Made by a program: the position numbers and the translations under genes | In this document: piece by piece, positions 15,286 through 22,736 of the stretch | How positions within the stretch are numbered: the stretch's first letter is position 1 | Layout of the letters: every line of letters begins with the position of its first letter | The notes under the pieces: model-generated | Seen by the model: the letters and a program-made list of their open reading frames with translations, nothing else | What the model was told of the DNA's origin: nothing | The model's database searches: none | Source: Shinella zoogloeoides | GTDB taxonomy: Bacteria > Pseudomonadota > Alphaproteobacteria > Rhizobiales > Rhizobiaceae | NCBI RefSeq assembly: GCF_003574625.1 | Contig: NZ_QNUJ01000015.1 | Coordinates: 1-64,000 of the forward strand | Reading direction: 5' to 3' | Length of the DNA: 64,000 nucleotides

Positions 15286-16454
15286 TGAAGTACACGAGCA
15301 CCATTTCGGCGCTCTTGCTTACCTGTGTGGCGGCGAACGCATTTGCCGCCACACAGGCGGAAGTAGATGTCGAATTCAAACGAGCGATGTTCGAGGCCTC
15401 GAAAGGGCATAGCGCGAGCGCCATTAAGCGTCTCAACCACCTCAAAAATCAAACAAATGCCCCGCGCATCCGGCTTGAGTTGGCGCGCCTTCTCATGCGA
15501 TCAGGCGCATACTCTGAAGCACTCGACATTTTTCGGCAGATTTATCTGGAGCCGGAAACGCCCCAGATTGTGAAGCGGAATATCCTGCCCTTCATCGAGG
15601 AGGCGGAACTGCGCGTGCTGCGTATTCGTTACGGCGCGCGAATGGCTACCGACAGCAACCCGTCAAAGGTGGGCGAAGGTGGGACAGTCTATTTCAATGG
15701 CATCCCGTTGGAGTATCAACCGCCGGCCCAGAAGAAGGTCTCGTATGGGATCGAGCCGTGGTTCTCCGCCGAGAAGCTTTGGAACAACGGCTATCTGACG
15801 AAATTCAACGCTTCGGCACGGCTTTTCAAGGAGGACACGCTCAGAAGTGGCACGGTTCAGGTTGCCGTGGCCAAGCAGGTCCCCGCGGTGCCCGGCCTTT
15901 TCCTGCAGGCCGCGTTGGAGAGCGAAGTCGTTAAGGACGGCTCCTATGTCCTGCCGAACGTGGAGAACTGGAAGCGCTTCCGGCTATCGGATCGTGCCGG
16001 CGTCGGACTGGGTGGTCAGGTTGGCTACATGTTTTCTGAGAACAAGGACGTGTCCGGACCGTTTTATCGTGGCTATGTCTTTGGGGACTGGACCTTCAGC
16101 CCCAATGCGACGGTCTTCAGCCGGCTCTCGGCCGAAACGCTCGACAGCCGAAACGACTTCTACCACTATTTCTCTACCAAGGCGGAGGTCGGTTTCAACA
16201 TCGACATCGCTAGCGTGCAGCTTGTGCCAAAGATAAGTTGGAAACAAACCAGTTTCACGCAAACAAACCCGCTCTGGGGCGCCAAGCGCAAGGATGTGAC
16301 GGTTCGCCCGGAGCTTACGCTTTCGAGTGAGGTTGTCGAATGGAACGGTATCCGGCCCGAGGTGAGTGTCTTTTATGAATGGCGCGAGAGCAATATCGAT
16401 ATCTATAAATACGATCAGATTGGTGGATATGTAAATTTTAAGAAATTATTTTGA
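15285..16454 (+). CDS. Slam / DUF560 surface lipoprotein assembly modifier (type XI translocator)
   Basis: This 389-residue protein has a signal peptide with likely cleavage after AFA (residue 21). Its N-terminal TPR-like domain, about residues 25-110, has the family pattern of a repeat pair, LARLLMRSGAYSEALDIFRQI, then TPQIVKRNILPFIEEAE. The beta-barrel of about 260 residues begins YGARMATDSNPS, a segment matching the Slam barrel start, and ends in Phe. Slam proteins move TbpB-like cargo across the outer membrane. Neisseria Slam1 is about 100 residues longer. It is coupled to the lipoprotein gene by TAATG. Confidence 0.82.
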   Translation: MKYTSTISALLLTCVAANAFAATQAEVDVEFKRAMFEASKGHSASAIKRLNHLKNQTNAPRIRLELARLLMRSGAYSEALDIFRQIYLEPETPQIVKRNILPFIEEAELRVLRIRYGARMATDSNPSKVGEGGTVYFNGIPLEYQPPAQKKVSYGIEPWFSAEKLWNNGYLTKFNASARLFKEDTLRSGTVQVAVAKQVPAVPGLFLQAALESEVVKDGSYVLPNVENWKRFRLSDRAGVGLGGQVGYMFSENKDVSGPFYRGYVFGDWTFSPNATVFSRLSAETLDSRNDFYHYFSTKAEVGFNIDIASVQLVPKISWKQTSFTQTNPLWGAKRKDVTVRPELTLSSEVVEWNGIRPEVSVFYEWRESNIDIYKYDQIGGYVNFKKLF

Positions 16455-16460
16455 TTATTT

Positions 16461-16483
16461 AAGAAATATATGAAATATTTCTT
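16461..16483 (+). terminator. Hairpin just after the Slam gene
   Basis: A perfect 9-bp inverted repeat (AAGAAATAT and ATATTTCTT, five-base loop) starts six bases after the Slam stop codon. It is AT-rich and lacks a trailing T run, so termination is possible but weak. Confidence 0.35.
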
Positions 16484-16579
16484 GGGGAGTGCGGAGAAGG
16501 CTCTCTAGTACGTCGTTTATTGCTAAATTTACTCGCTTCAGCGATCGGCAAGCACTAGAAGAAAATATCGGGGAAGGGC

Positions 16580-17677
16580 ATGAATCCGCGGGATTCTACC
16601 GGTGTGATTGACGCCATTTATGAAGCAGCATTGATCCCCGAAAAATGGGAGGATGCCGTCACAGCGCTGAGTAGAAACGCCGGCACGCTTGGTGGTGTAA
16701 TCTTCACACAGTCTGGACCGGACACGAAATTCATTACTAATCCGAATTCAGCGGCTTACTTCCAGCGTTTTGTGGACGAAGGGTGGGACAGATTTAATAC
16801 CCGGCGGGAACGTGCCGACCGGCTAAATCACAGTGGCTTTCTCACGGACCTCGACGTCTTTGAAACACATGAGCTTGCGGCGGAGCCGCTCTATCGAGAT
16901 TTTCTTTATCCAATGGGATTGGGATGGTCAGTTGGCACGCACTTGATGACGGCGGATGGTGACGCGCTGGCAGTAAGTCTGGACGGAGCATACGTTGACG
17001 GACCGGTCCCTCGAGAAGTAGTCGTTTGGCTTGACGGCATCCGCCCTCACCTTGCTCGTGCGCTGAGTATGACCGCAAGGCTGAAGACTACAGCGGCCAT
17101 TCAGGTTGCAGAGGGCTTGGGTGCCTTTGGGTTGCCCAGTTGCGTGATCAATTTCCAAGGGAGAATGCTGGCAGCAAATGGTCTTATGCACCCGCTTGTC
17201 CCTTCCCTTATTCTTGATCGGCGTGACCGTGTGATGCTTCGCCATCCCGAGAGTGATCAGTTACTGGTGAGAGCATTGAAATCGCTCTCCGAATCGCTGG
17301 CGGAAAGGCAAGTCATGTCGATCCCGGTTCCGGCCAACGAGGAGCAGGATGCGTGTGTTGTTCACGTTATTCCCGTGCGAAACAATGGGCGCGATCTGAT
17401 CCCCGGAGGCCTCTGCATTCTCGCGGTTAGTATTGTTTCGTCATTAGCCGTACCGGATTCGTCGCTGCTTCGCGGCCTGTTTGACCTAACCCCGGGCGAA
17501 GCGAGGGTCGCCCGCCACGTCGCAAATGGGGTCGCACCAAAAGATATCGATGAACTCGTCGGAACTAGCGCAAATACCGTCAAGACGCATCTCAAGGCCA
17601 TCTATGCGAAAACCGGTACGCATCATTACGGCGCGCTTGTGCGCCTGCTTTCCGGTACCTTGATGCTTTCTTCTTAG
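16580..17677 (+). CDS. LuxR-type transcriptional regulator
   Basis: This 365-residue protein has a C-terminal LuxR-type helix-turn-helix, about residues 300-357: LTPGEARVARHVANGVAPKDIDELVGTSANTVKTHLKAIYAKTG. The N-terminal 280 residues do not show the conserved Trp/Tyr/Asp pattern of acyl-homoserine lactone binding domains and look like an uncharacterised sensory region. Stand-alone LuxR proteins of this length (the helix_turn_helix LuxR family in Rhizobiales) are common. It starts 125 bp after the Slam gene on the same strand and may control the lipoprotein operon; that is inferred from proximity. Confidence 0.85.
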   Translation: MNPRDSTGVIDAIYEAALIPEKWEDAVTALSRNAGTLGGVIFTQSGPDTKFITNPNSAAYFQRFVDEGWDRFNTRRERADRLNHSGFLTDLDVFETHELAAEPLYRDFLYPMGLGWSVGTHLMTADGDALAVSLDGAYVDGPVPREVVVWLDGIRPHLARALSMTARLKTTAAIQVAEGLGAFGLPSCVINFQGRMLAANGLMHPLVPSLILDRRDRVMLRHPESDQLLVRALKSLSESLAERQVMSIPVPANEEQDACVVHVIPVRNNGRDLIPGGLCILAVSIVSSLAVPDSSLLRGLFDLTPGEARVARHVANGVAPKDIDELVGTSANTVKTHLKAIYAKTGTHHYGALVRLLSGTLMLSS

Positions 17678-18021
17678 GTCACTGCATGTTCCGAAAATGT
17701 TTCGCTCCTTGCGGACATCTGGATTGGCTTTGACTCGAATGTCCGCGTTTGGCGAAATAGAAACACCATAGTTTCGACTAGGATAAGGTCGGTTACTGAA
17801 CGGCAGCTACTTGCCGGGCCGATCTGAAGCCAGAAGGTCTGGATAAGGCCCCATTGCCGTCCGTCGTGCCCCTGACGAACGGTGGGTTTTCGGGTGCCAC
17901 CCGAAGCCTGTGAAAGATGACAATGGGGTCCGGCGATCTATGATCGTGGTCTCAGCGCTCGGTCGCCTCAAACTCTTGCCAATGCCGAACCATCCGCGAT
18001 CATCGAACCATATAAGGAAAA
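17678..18021. other. Gap with a short hairpin
   Basis: No coding frame is convincing in these 344 bases. TTCGGGT-gcc-ACCCGAA at 17889-17905 is a perfect stem that could end transcription of the minus-strand BrnA-like gene, though a T run is not obvious. Nothing else was recognised. Confidence 0.4.
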
Positions 18022-18255
18022 TCAGGGCAATTGTTTCATAGCGGCCCGCAGGATATCGTTGATGCGATCCTGCCATCCAGGCCCGTCCGCCTGAAAATGC
18101 GCCAGCACGTCGCTATCGATTTTCAGCGATACAAGTTCCTTGGCGTTCGGAATAGCTGGACGCTCGACTGCCGGGGCCGTCGCTTTCTTCGTAGGCTTGA
18201 ACAAAGCCTCGGCGGCGTCCTTTGGATTGGCCGGTCTTCGGGAAGTTGATGCCAT
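18022..18255 (-). CDS. BrnA-like antitoxin (orphan)
   Basis: The 77-residue protein has a basic, disordered N-terminus rich in Lys and Ala, then KELVSLKIDSDVLAHFQADGPGWQDRINDILRAAM. This matches the ribbon-helix-helix region of the BrnA / CopG-like antitoxins (VSLRID.DVL..F...GpGWQtrIN..L). BrnA normally follows brnT, encoding a toxin. No BrnT-sized frame is next to it, so it appears to be an orphan or a repressor without its toxin. The call rests on the motif; function as an antitoxin here is inferred. Confidence 0.7.
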   Translation of the reverse strand: MASTSRRPANPKDAAEALFKPTKKATAPAVERPAIPNAKELVSLKIDSDVLAHFQADGPGWQDRINDILRAAMKQLP

Positions 18256-18399
18256 TATTGATTCCTTTGGTAGCTATCCAGTTGTGCCTCTTTCCCTACG
18301 GCATGTCGAGCAGCGCTCGTGTCTCCTCGCCAAGCCAAACTATCGACCTTCCGTCACGGGTCGGTATATTTATTGCCGATTCCTTTGACAGGAGGCTTC

Positions 18400-18609
18400 A
18401 TGCCGTCTGAACTCCGTTCATCCCGGCTTGCCGTTCTCGTCGACGCGGACAATGCCTCCGCGAAGATTGCAGATGATCTGTTCGAGGAAATTGCCAAGAT
18501 CGGCGGGGAGCAGAATTTATGTGTTCGGAAAGCAGGTCGGTGCTGGCCGAGTTCTCCAGTTGTTAGGCGGCCTGCGGCAACTCCCATTTGTCCTGATCAT
18601 CATTCATAG
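18400..18609 (+). pseudogene. Truncated NYN-domain gene
   Basis: The frame starts at ATG 18400 after AGGAGG. It reads MPSELRSSRLAVLVDADNASAKIADDLFEEIAKIGGEQN, matching the first 35-40 residues of NYN/LabA-type nuclease proteins (VDADNA is the acidic active-site motif). After about residue 37 the frame turns into unrelated sequence. The intact family is 200-250 residues. It therefore looks like the 5' remnant of an NYN gene cut by recombination. Confidence 0.6.
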
Positions 18610-18616
18610 AATGCCG

Positions 18617-19291
18617 TCAACGCCTCATCGCCATCCACAAGACATGGCGCGCGCCACTGTTCCTGTTGCTGGCGCGCACGCTCACCTCGTCCGTGGCAAA
18701 CCCGACCTCGCGCAATCGACGTGTGAACGCCCGATCCGGCGCAGAGGACCAAACTGCCAACACACCGTTTGGGCGCAGTGCAGACTTGGCGGCTCTAAGA
18801 CCGTCATGGCTATATAGACCATCGTTGGAAGCGCGCGTCAGCCCATCGGGGCCGTTGTCGACATCAAGCAGGATCGCATCATACGCGGCCTTCCTCGATC
18901 GGATGAGGGCACCGACGTCACCGAGATGAATATCGACGCGTGGATCGTCGAGCGTGCCGTTATGGAGTTCCGCCAAAGGTCCACGACCCCATTCGACCAC
19001 GACCGGGACGAGTTCGGCGACAACCACGTGGGCATCTTGCGGCAGCGCGGCCAAAGCGGCCCGCAACGTAAATCCCATGCCCAGACCGCCAATGAGCATG
19101 CTTGGGTTCTTCCGGCCAACGATGCGCTCGCAGCTCAAGGTCGCCAACGCCTCTTCCGAACCGCTCAGCCGGCTGTTCATGAGCTCTGTCGAGCCGAGCA
19201 TGATAGAGAATTCGCTACCGCGCTGTTTCAGGCGGAGATCACCAGCTTCGCCGGGAATGGTCGCGCGATCAAGTTGGATCCAGGGAAGCAT
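18617..19291 (-). CDS. Spermidine synthase-like methyltransferase
   Basis: The 224-residue product has a short N-terminal region, then a Rossmann AdoMet fold. It shows LIGGLGMGFTLRAAL (motif I), VVVAELVPVVVEWGRG and DDPRVDIHLGDVGALI, then the acidic YDAILLDVDNGPDG (motif post I), as in spermidine synthase-like proteins. Chain length is short and the N-terminal beta-sheet domain of true spermidine synthase is missing, so the substrate need not be a polyamine. It lies beside the integrase and may be island cargo or an older passenger. Confidence 0.7.
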   Translation of the reverse strand: MLPWIQLDRATIPGEAGDLRLKQRGSEFSIMLGSTELMNSRLSGSEEALATLSCERIVGRKNPSMLIGGLGMGFTLRAALAALPQDAHVVVAELVPVVVEWGRGPLAELHNGTLDDPRVDIHLGDVGALIRSRKAAYDAILLDVDNGPDGLTRASNDGLYSHDGLRAAKSALRPNGVLAVWSSAPDRAFTRRLREVGFATDEVSVRASNRNSGARHVLWMAMRR

Positions 19292-19364
19292 CGGGGTATC
19301 TCGTTACATTGTTCGATGGCCTCGTACCATGGCAGCCGTCCCGACGACATCCCATCTCGATGAA

Positions 19365-20552
19365 TCAAGGAACCACCACAGATCCTTGGCGCGGCTTAGT
19401 TACGTGAGCTGCCCATAGCTCCAAAAGGCTTCTCCGCTGCTCAAGATGGTCGGTGCGCCGGTATGCGCGTTCCACCTTGCCGCCCACGGTATGCCCCAAT
19501 GTCGCCTCCGCAACCTCATAAGGTGTATTCGTCGCCTCGGCGATCCAGCCACGCAGGCTGGAACGAAAGCCGTGCGGGCGAGCCGCCATCTCACGGCGCT
19601 CCATCAACCGCGCCATGGTGGCATCCGAAATTACGCCCTTCCTGATGCTTGGAAAAAGATAGCCGTCGCGAGCGAGGGGCTTCGCCTGCTCGATGAGCGA
19701 TAGCGCTTCCGGTACGAGCGGGACACGAAAATCGGGCGTTTTGTCTTTGCGCCCCTTCTGCTTTTCACCGGGGATCGTCCAAACATCGCCCTCGATTTGC
19801 TCAAGTCGAAGGTAGCGCAGGGGCGCTGAGCGAACTCCCGTCAGGATCAAAAGCCGCAAGGCTAGGTGTGTCGTCGTGCCGTCGGAGAGGGAGGCATAGA
19901 AAGCCGGAACGTCTGCCCAAGGAAGCGCCGGGATGTTCTCCGCCTTATGCCTCTGCTGCCCCAGCAGCGCCCTCGCCTTCTCGGTCGCCTGCAGATCCAC
20001 CTCATGCCCCAAAGCGGCTGCATGACGCAGACAGATGGCAAGGCGGTTCAGAGCCTTTCGTGCCGTCTCGGCCTTCGAATGCCAAATCGGCAACAGAGTA
20101 TCGCGGATATCGATCTGGTCGATCTCTCCAACGGCCTTCTTCCCGAGTTTCGGCAGAATGTGGATTTCCAGCGGACTGAACCAGCGGCCGGATTTCCCAT
20201 CGTTCTTGAGTTCGGCCTTGCGGCTCTCGAAGGCGTCCTTGGCGACATCCTTCAGCAAGTGAAGACGCTTTTCAGCCTGCCGGCGCTCTCGCTCGCGTTC
20301 GTTGATCGGATCGAGGCCTTTGGCAACGGCAGAACGCCATTTGTCCGCGGCCTCTCGAGCGTCCTTCAAAGACACGTCCTGAACGGAGCCCAGCCCCATT
20401 TCCCGGCGTCGGCTATGCATCGTATAACGGAAGACCCACTGGCCCGGCCCCTCATCTCGCTTGTAAAGCCAGAGACCGCCGCCATCAGATAGTTTACCGG
20501 GACCGGCATTCTTTACGGCAAGCGCTGAAAGCTTGTTCAATGCCCTCGTCAA
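19365..20552 (-). CDS. Site-specific integrase (tyrosine recombinase, P4 type)
   Basis: The 395-residue protein has the N-terminal DUF4102 arm-binding domain (ALAVKNAGPGKLSDGGGLWLYK). Its catalytic domain contains TGVRSAPLRYL (R241), HGFRSSLRGW (H327, R330), LGHTVGGKVERAYRR (H354, Tyr364) and an acidic EQI between. All residues of the tyrosine recombinase site are present. The start codon is 154 bp from the right att core, the expected position for a P4-type island integrase. It is transcribed away from attR. It probably mediated insertion at the tRNA-Leu 3' end. Confidence 0.92.
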   Translation of the reverse strand: MTRALNKLSALAVKNAGPGKLSDGGGLWLYKRDEGPGQWVFRYTMHSRRREMGLGSVQDVSLKDAREAADKWRSAVAKGLDPINERERERRQAEKRLHLLKDVAKDAFESRKAELKNDGKSGRWFSPLEIHILPKLGKKAVGEIDQIDIRDTLLPIWHSKAETARKALNRLAICLRHAAALGHEVDLQATEKARALLGQQRHKAENIPALPWADVPAFYASLSDGTTTHLALRLLILTGVRSAPLRYLRLEQIEGDVWTIPGEKQKGRKDKTPDFRVPLVPEALSLIEQAKPLARDGYLFPSIRKGVISDATMARLMERREMAARPHGFRSSLRGWIAEATNTPYEVAEATLGHTVGGKVERAYRRTDHLEQRRSLLELWAAHVTKPRQGSVVVP

Positions 20553-20705
20553 TTGGTCCCCCTTTTGATCCCCCTTTCGCTTTTCGCTTCAGGTGAACAA
20601 AGGCATACTACAATGGACGCGACTTCACAAGTAAACGTAGGAAAATCAGCCGATCAACGCCATTATTGAGCAAAATTGTACCTAGCCGGGCAAGCATTCA
20701 ATACT

Positions 20706-20719
20706 GCATGGGGCACCAT
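20706..20719 (+). repeat. attR core (duplicate of the tRNA-Leu 3' end)
   Basis: GCATGGGGCACCAT is identical to 7942-7955. It is followed at the same offset by a degenerate copy of the tRNA downstream flank (20740-20755). The rest of a tRNA is not present here, so this is a fragment left by integration. The surrounding 20553-20844 gap holds only this site and the integrase leader. Confidence 0.87.
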
Positions 20720-20844
20720 TTTATCTAAAATCACCAAGCAATTTCAGGAAATAGCGCCCCTCAGGGGCCGACGGCGAACAACTGTCCCATCGCAGGCTGC
20801 ATGGACTCGTTCCGATGGAGACTTCCGCTCGAAAACCGTTCTTA

Positions 20845-21585
20845 TCAGAACTTGTAAGCTACACCCAACTTGATTGTCCCAACGGTCAAACTGTCCTTTG
20901 TCCCCGCATACCACGAGTTTCCCTGATCATCCGAGAAGTCGAGATCGCGGGTCTTGCCGTAATCGGCGTAAAGGTAGTCTGCGCGCATCACCCAGTTTGG
21001 GGACAAGCCGTATTCCACGCCCAGTCCCGCAGCCCAGCCTACTCTCGTCTGAGACTTGCTATAGGTATTTCCCGCGATATGCGTCCAACCGTCTTCAAAG
21101 TTGGAAAGCGCCACGCCGGCGGTGACATATGGAAGAAAAGCGTCGAAGGCGTAGCCCATTCGCACAAGCGCCGAGCCTTGATTTTTCAGTTTGCTGTAGC
21201 CGACGAAATTGGGATCAACACTGCCGGAATTGGTGCGGTGGGGGACATTGTCCGAATCCGCAAAGCTGTACGTGCCGTTGACTTCGACGCCAGCTACGAT
21301 GTTGTTGCTGAACTGGAAATTATACCCCGCATAGGCTCCGATCCCGGCACCTCGCGGGTCATAAATGAAGTACTCATGGTTGTTTGGGTCAAAGGACGCG
21401 TCGTCGTTCCTGGTCGCAGCCTTGCTGCGACTATAGCCGGCATTCAACCCGATATAGAATCCGCTCCAATCATATCGAGCACTTGATCGAACGCTGGCCT
21501 GAGATGCTTGAAGTGCGGCATCGTCAGCGAGAGCATCAGACATCAGCAATGGGAAAAACGCCCCAAGGAGCGGGAGGCATTTCAT
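20845..21585 (-). CDS. Omp25/31-like outer membrane beta-barrel porin
   Basis: From ATG 21585 (longer starts at 21618 and 21639) the protein is 246 residues. It has a signal peptide ending in ADA-LA near residue 20, then a porin-like barrel: YDWSGFYIGLNAGYSRS at the start, VGWAAGLGVEYGLSPNWVMRADYLYADYGKT in the last third, and a C-terminal KLGVAYKF with terminal Phe. This is the Omp25/Omp31 family of Rhizobiales. It lies just outside the right end of the island. A truncated relative occurs inside the island at 12560-12687. Confidence 0.85.
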   Translation of the reverse strand: MKCLPLLGAFFPLLMSDALADDAALQASQASVRSSARYDWSGFYIGLNAGYSRSKAATRNDDASFDPNNHEYFIYDPRGAGIGAYAGYNFQFSNNIVAGVEVNGTYSFADSDNVPHRTNSGSVDPNFVGYSKLKNQGSALVRMGYAFDAFLPYVTAGVALSNFEDGWTHIAGNTYSKSQTRVGWAAGLGVEYGLSPNWVMRADYLYADYGKTRDLDFSDDQGNSWYAGTKDSLTVGTIKLGVAYKF

Positions 21586-21749
21586 TGCGACCCCACGATA
21601 AATCCGCACGCGATTCATTTTGCGCCCCAAAATCAGCATCTAAAGCCACTTTGGGTATTAACCTTGCCTAGCGCTGACTACACTTCCCACTGTGCGCCAA
21701 CTGACAGCCTTAAATGGCAGAAGAGAAATCTTCCCCCATCAATGGGACG

Positions 21750-21792
21750 GAAGCCAGCTCATTTCGATTGCTAGTCACAAATAGCTGGCTTC
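21750..21792 (+). repeat. Perfect 10-bp inverted repeat
   Basis: GAAGCCAGCT (21750-21759) and AGCTGGCTTC (21783-21792) form a stem with a 23-base loop in the gap between the porin and LysR genes. The right arm lies inside copy B of the 40-bp repeat. Confidence 0.5.
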
Positions 21793-21813
21793 AATCCAGA
21801 TGCGATGGCGGCG
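21774..21813 (+). repeat. 40-bp repeat, copy B
   Basis: Direct copy of 14153-14192 (34 of 40 identical). It lies outside the island, so the element end and chromosome share sequence beyond att. Confidence 0.6.
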
Positions 21814-21842
21814 TCGCTACGGCAAGGCAGACGATGATACCG

Positions 21843-22736
21843 TCAAGCTGATGTCCGCCGCGATGTCGCTAGGAACCCGGAGATGAAATCGACGGCCTCG
21901 TCGCCGCTTCTCAGGCCGAGATGAATGCTCTTGGCTATTCCGATCTTCCCGATCCGGACCGCACATACGCCTAGCTCGGCTGCCTCCTGGCGAACGAGCC
22001 AGCTCGGAATGGCGCTGACGCCGCGACCTGCTGCAACGAGCTGAAGCATCATCTCCGTGGTCTCGACATTTCGGTGGTGTCGCGGGCGGCAGTGGGCGGG
22101 AACCAGGAATTGCGTGAACACATCCAGCCGCTCCGGCGGCACCGGATAGGTGAAGAGAGTTTCCTCCAGCAGATCCGCAGGTTCGGCATGGTCCTTGAGC
22201 GCAAGCGGGTGATCCGTCGGTACGGCGAGTATGAGTTCATAATCAAACACCGGCAGATAGTGGATGCCCGGCGCCTCGATCGGGTCCGGGGTGATCAGGA
22301 TATCGATCTCGTATCCTGCCAGCGCCGCAACCCCGCCGAAGGCAAACGATGTCGTCAGCTCCAGGTCGACGTCCGGCCAGTCCACCAGGTAGGGTTTCGT
22401 GACCCCCATCAGCCATTGGTGGCAGGGATGGCATTCCATGCCGATTTTGAGCGAGCCCCGCTGTCCCTGGCGGTAGTCGGACAAGACGTCTTCGGCCCTC
22501 TCCATCTGGGGCAGAACGCGTTGCGCCAGTCTGACGATGTAGCGGCCGGCCTCGGTGAGGCGAAGATTGCGTCCGTCCTTTTCCCACACGGCGACGCCGT
22601 AGCGCTCTTCGAGCTTTCGGATCGTGTGGCTGAGCGCGGACTGGGTCACATTCAGCCGTTCCGCCGCCGCCGTCAGGCTGCCCATGCGGTCGACTTCGCG
22701 CAGGATCGACAGATGTTGTCTGTCCAGCATGCTCAT
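21843..22736 (-). CDS. MetR-like LysR-type regulator
   Basis: This 297-residue LTTR has the N-terminal winged helix DRQHLSILREVDRMGSLTAAAERLNVTQSALSHTIRKLEERYG. Its effector domain resembles MetR closely: GMECHPCHQWLMGV (compare IECHSCIQWL in E. coli MetR), the PIEAPGIHYLPVFDYELILAV stretch, and the ETLFTYPVPPERLDVFTQFLVPA segment. MetR uses homocysteine as coinducer and activates methionine genes. Here its start overlaps the thioesterase stop by ATGA, so it is cotranscribed from the cobalamin riboswitch leader. Probable targets are the divergent mesX and mesD. Confidence 0.85.
   Translation of the reverse strand: MSMLDRQHLSILREVDRMGSLTAAAERLNVTQSALSHTIRKLEERYGVAVWEKDGRNLRLTEAGRYIVRLAQRVLPQMERAEDVLSDYRQGQRGSLKIGMECHPCHQWLMGVTKPYLVDWPDVDLELTTSFAFGGVAALAGYEIDILITPDPIEAPGIHYLPVFDYELILAVPTDHPLALKDHAEPADLLEETLFTYPVPPERLDVFTQFLVPAHCRPRHHRNVETTEMMLQLVAAGRGVSAIPSWLVRQEAAELGVCAVRIGKIGIAKSIHLGLRSGDEAVDFISGFLATSRRTSA

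Larger units (their letters stand above)
7942..20719. mobile_element. tRNA-Leu integrative genomic island
   Basis: The segment of about 12.8 kb is bounded by exact 14-bp direct copies of the tRNA-Leu 3' end (7942-7955 and 20706-20719). It has a tyrosine integrase 154 bp inside the right boundary. The interior is lower in GC than the flanks, with AT-rich stretches such as 8400-8600 and 12370-12540. It holds mostly unknown genes, gene fragments, a serine recombinase and a type XI secretion pair. No conjugation or phage structural genes are visible, so it is an integrative element or a decayed one, mobilised in trans if at all. The boundaries are read directly from sequence; transfer is inferred. 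Confidence 0.85.

Noticed and set aside
17807-18076. 89-codon minus-strand frame next to the BrnA-like gene
   Set aside because: It overlaps the BrnA-like coding region in another frame and has no recognisable feature.
18510-18620. Insertion sequence end fused to the NYN remnant
   Set aside because: No inverted repeats or transposase fragment could be identified, so the breakpoint is described without naming a mobile element.
8011-20575. CCCCTTTTTATCCCCC near 8011-8027 compared with CCCCCTTTTGATCCCCC upstream of the integrase as arm-type binding sites
   Set aside because: The two stretches are alike but short, C/T rich, and lie at different distances from att (56 and about 145 bases), so the similarity is not strong enough to claim integrase arm sites.
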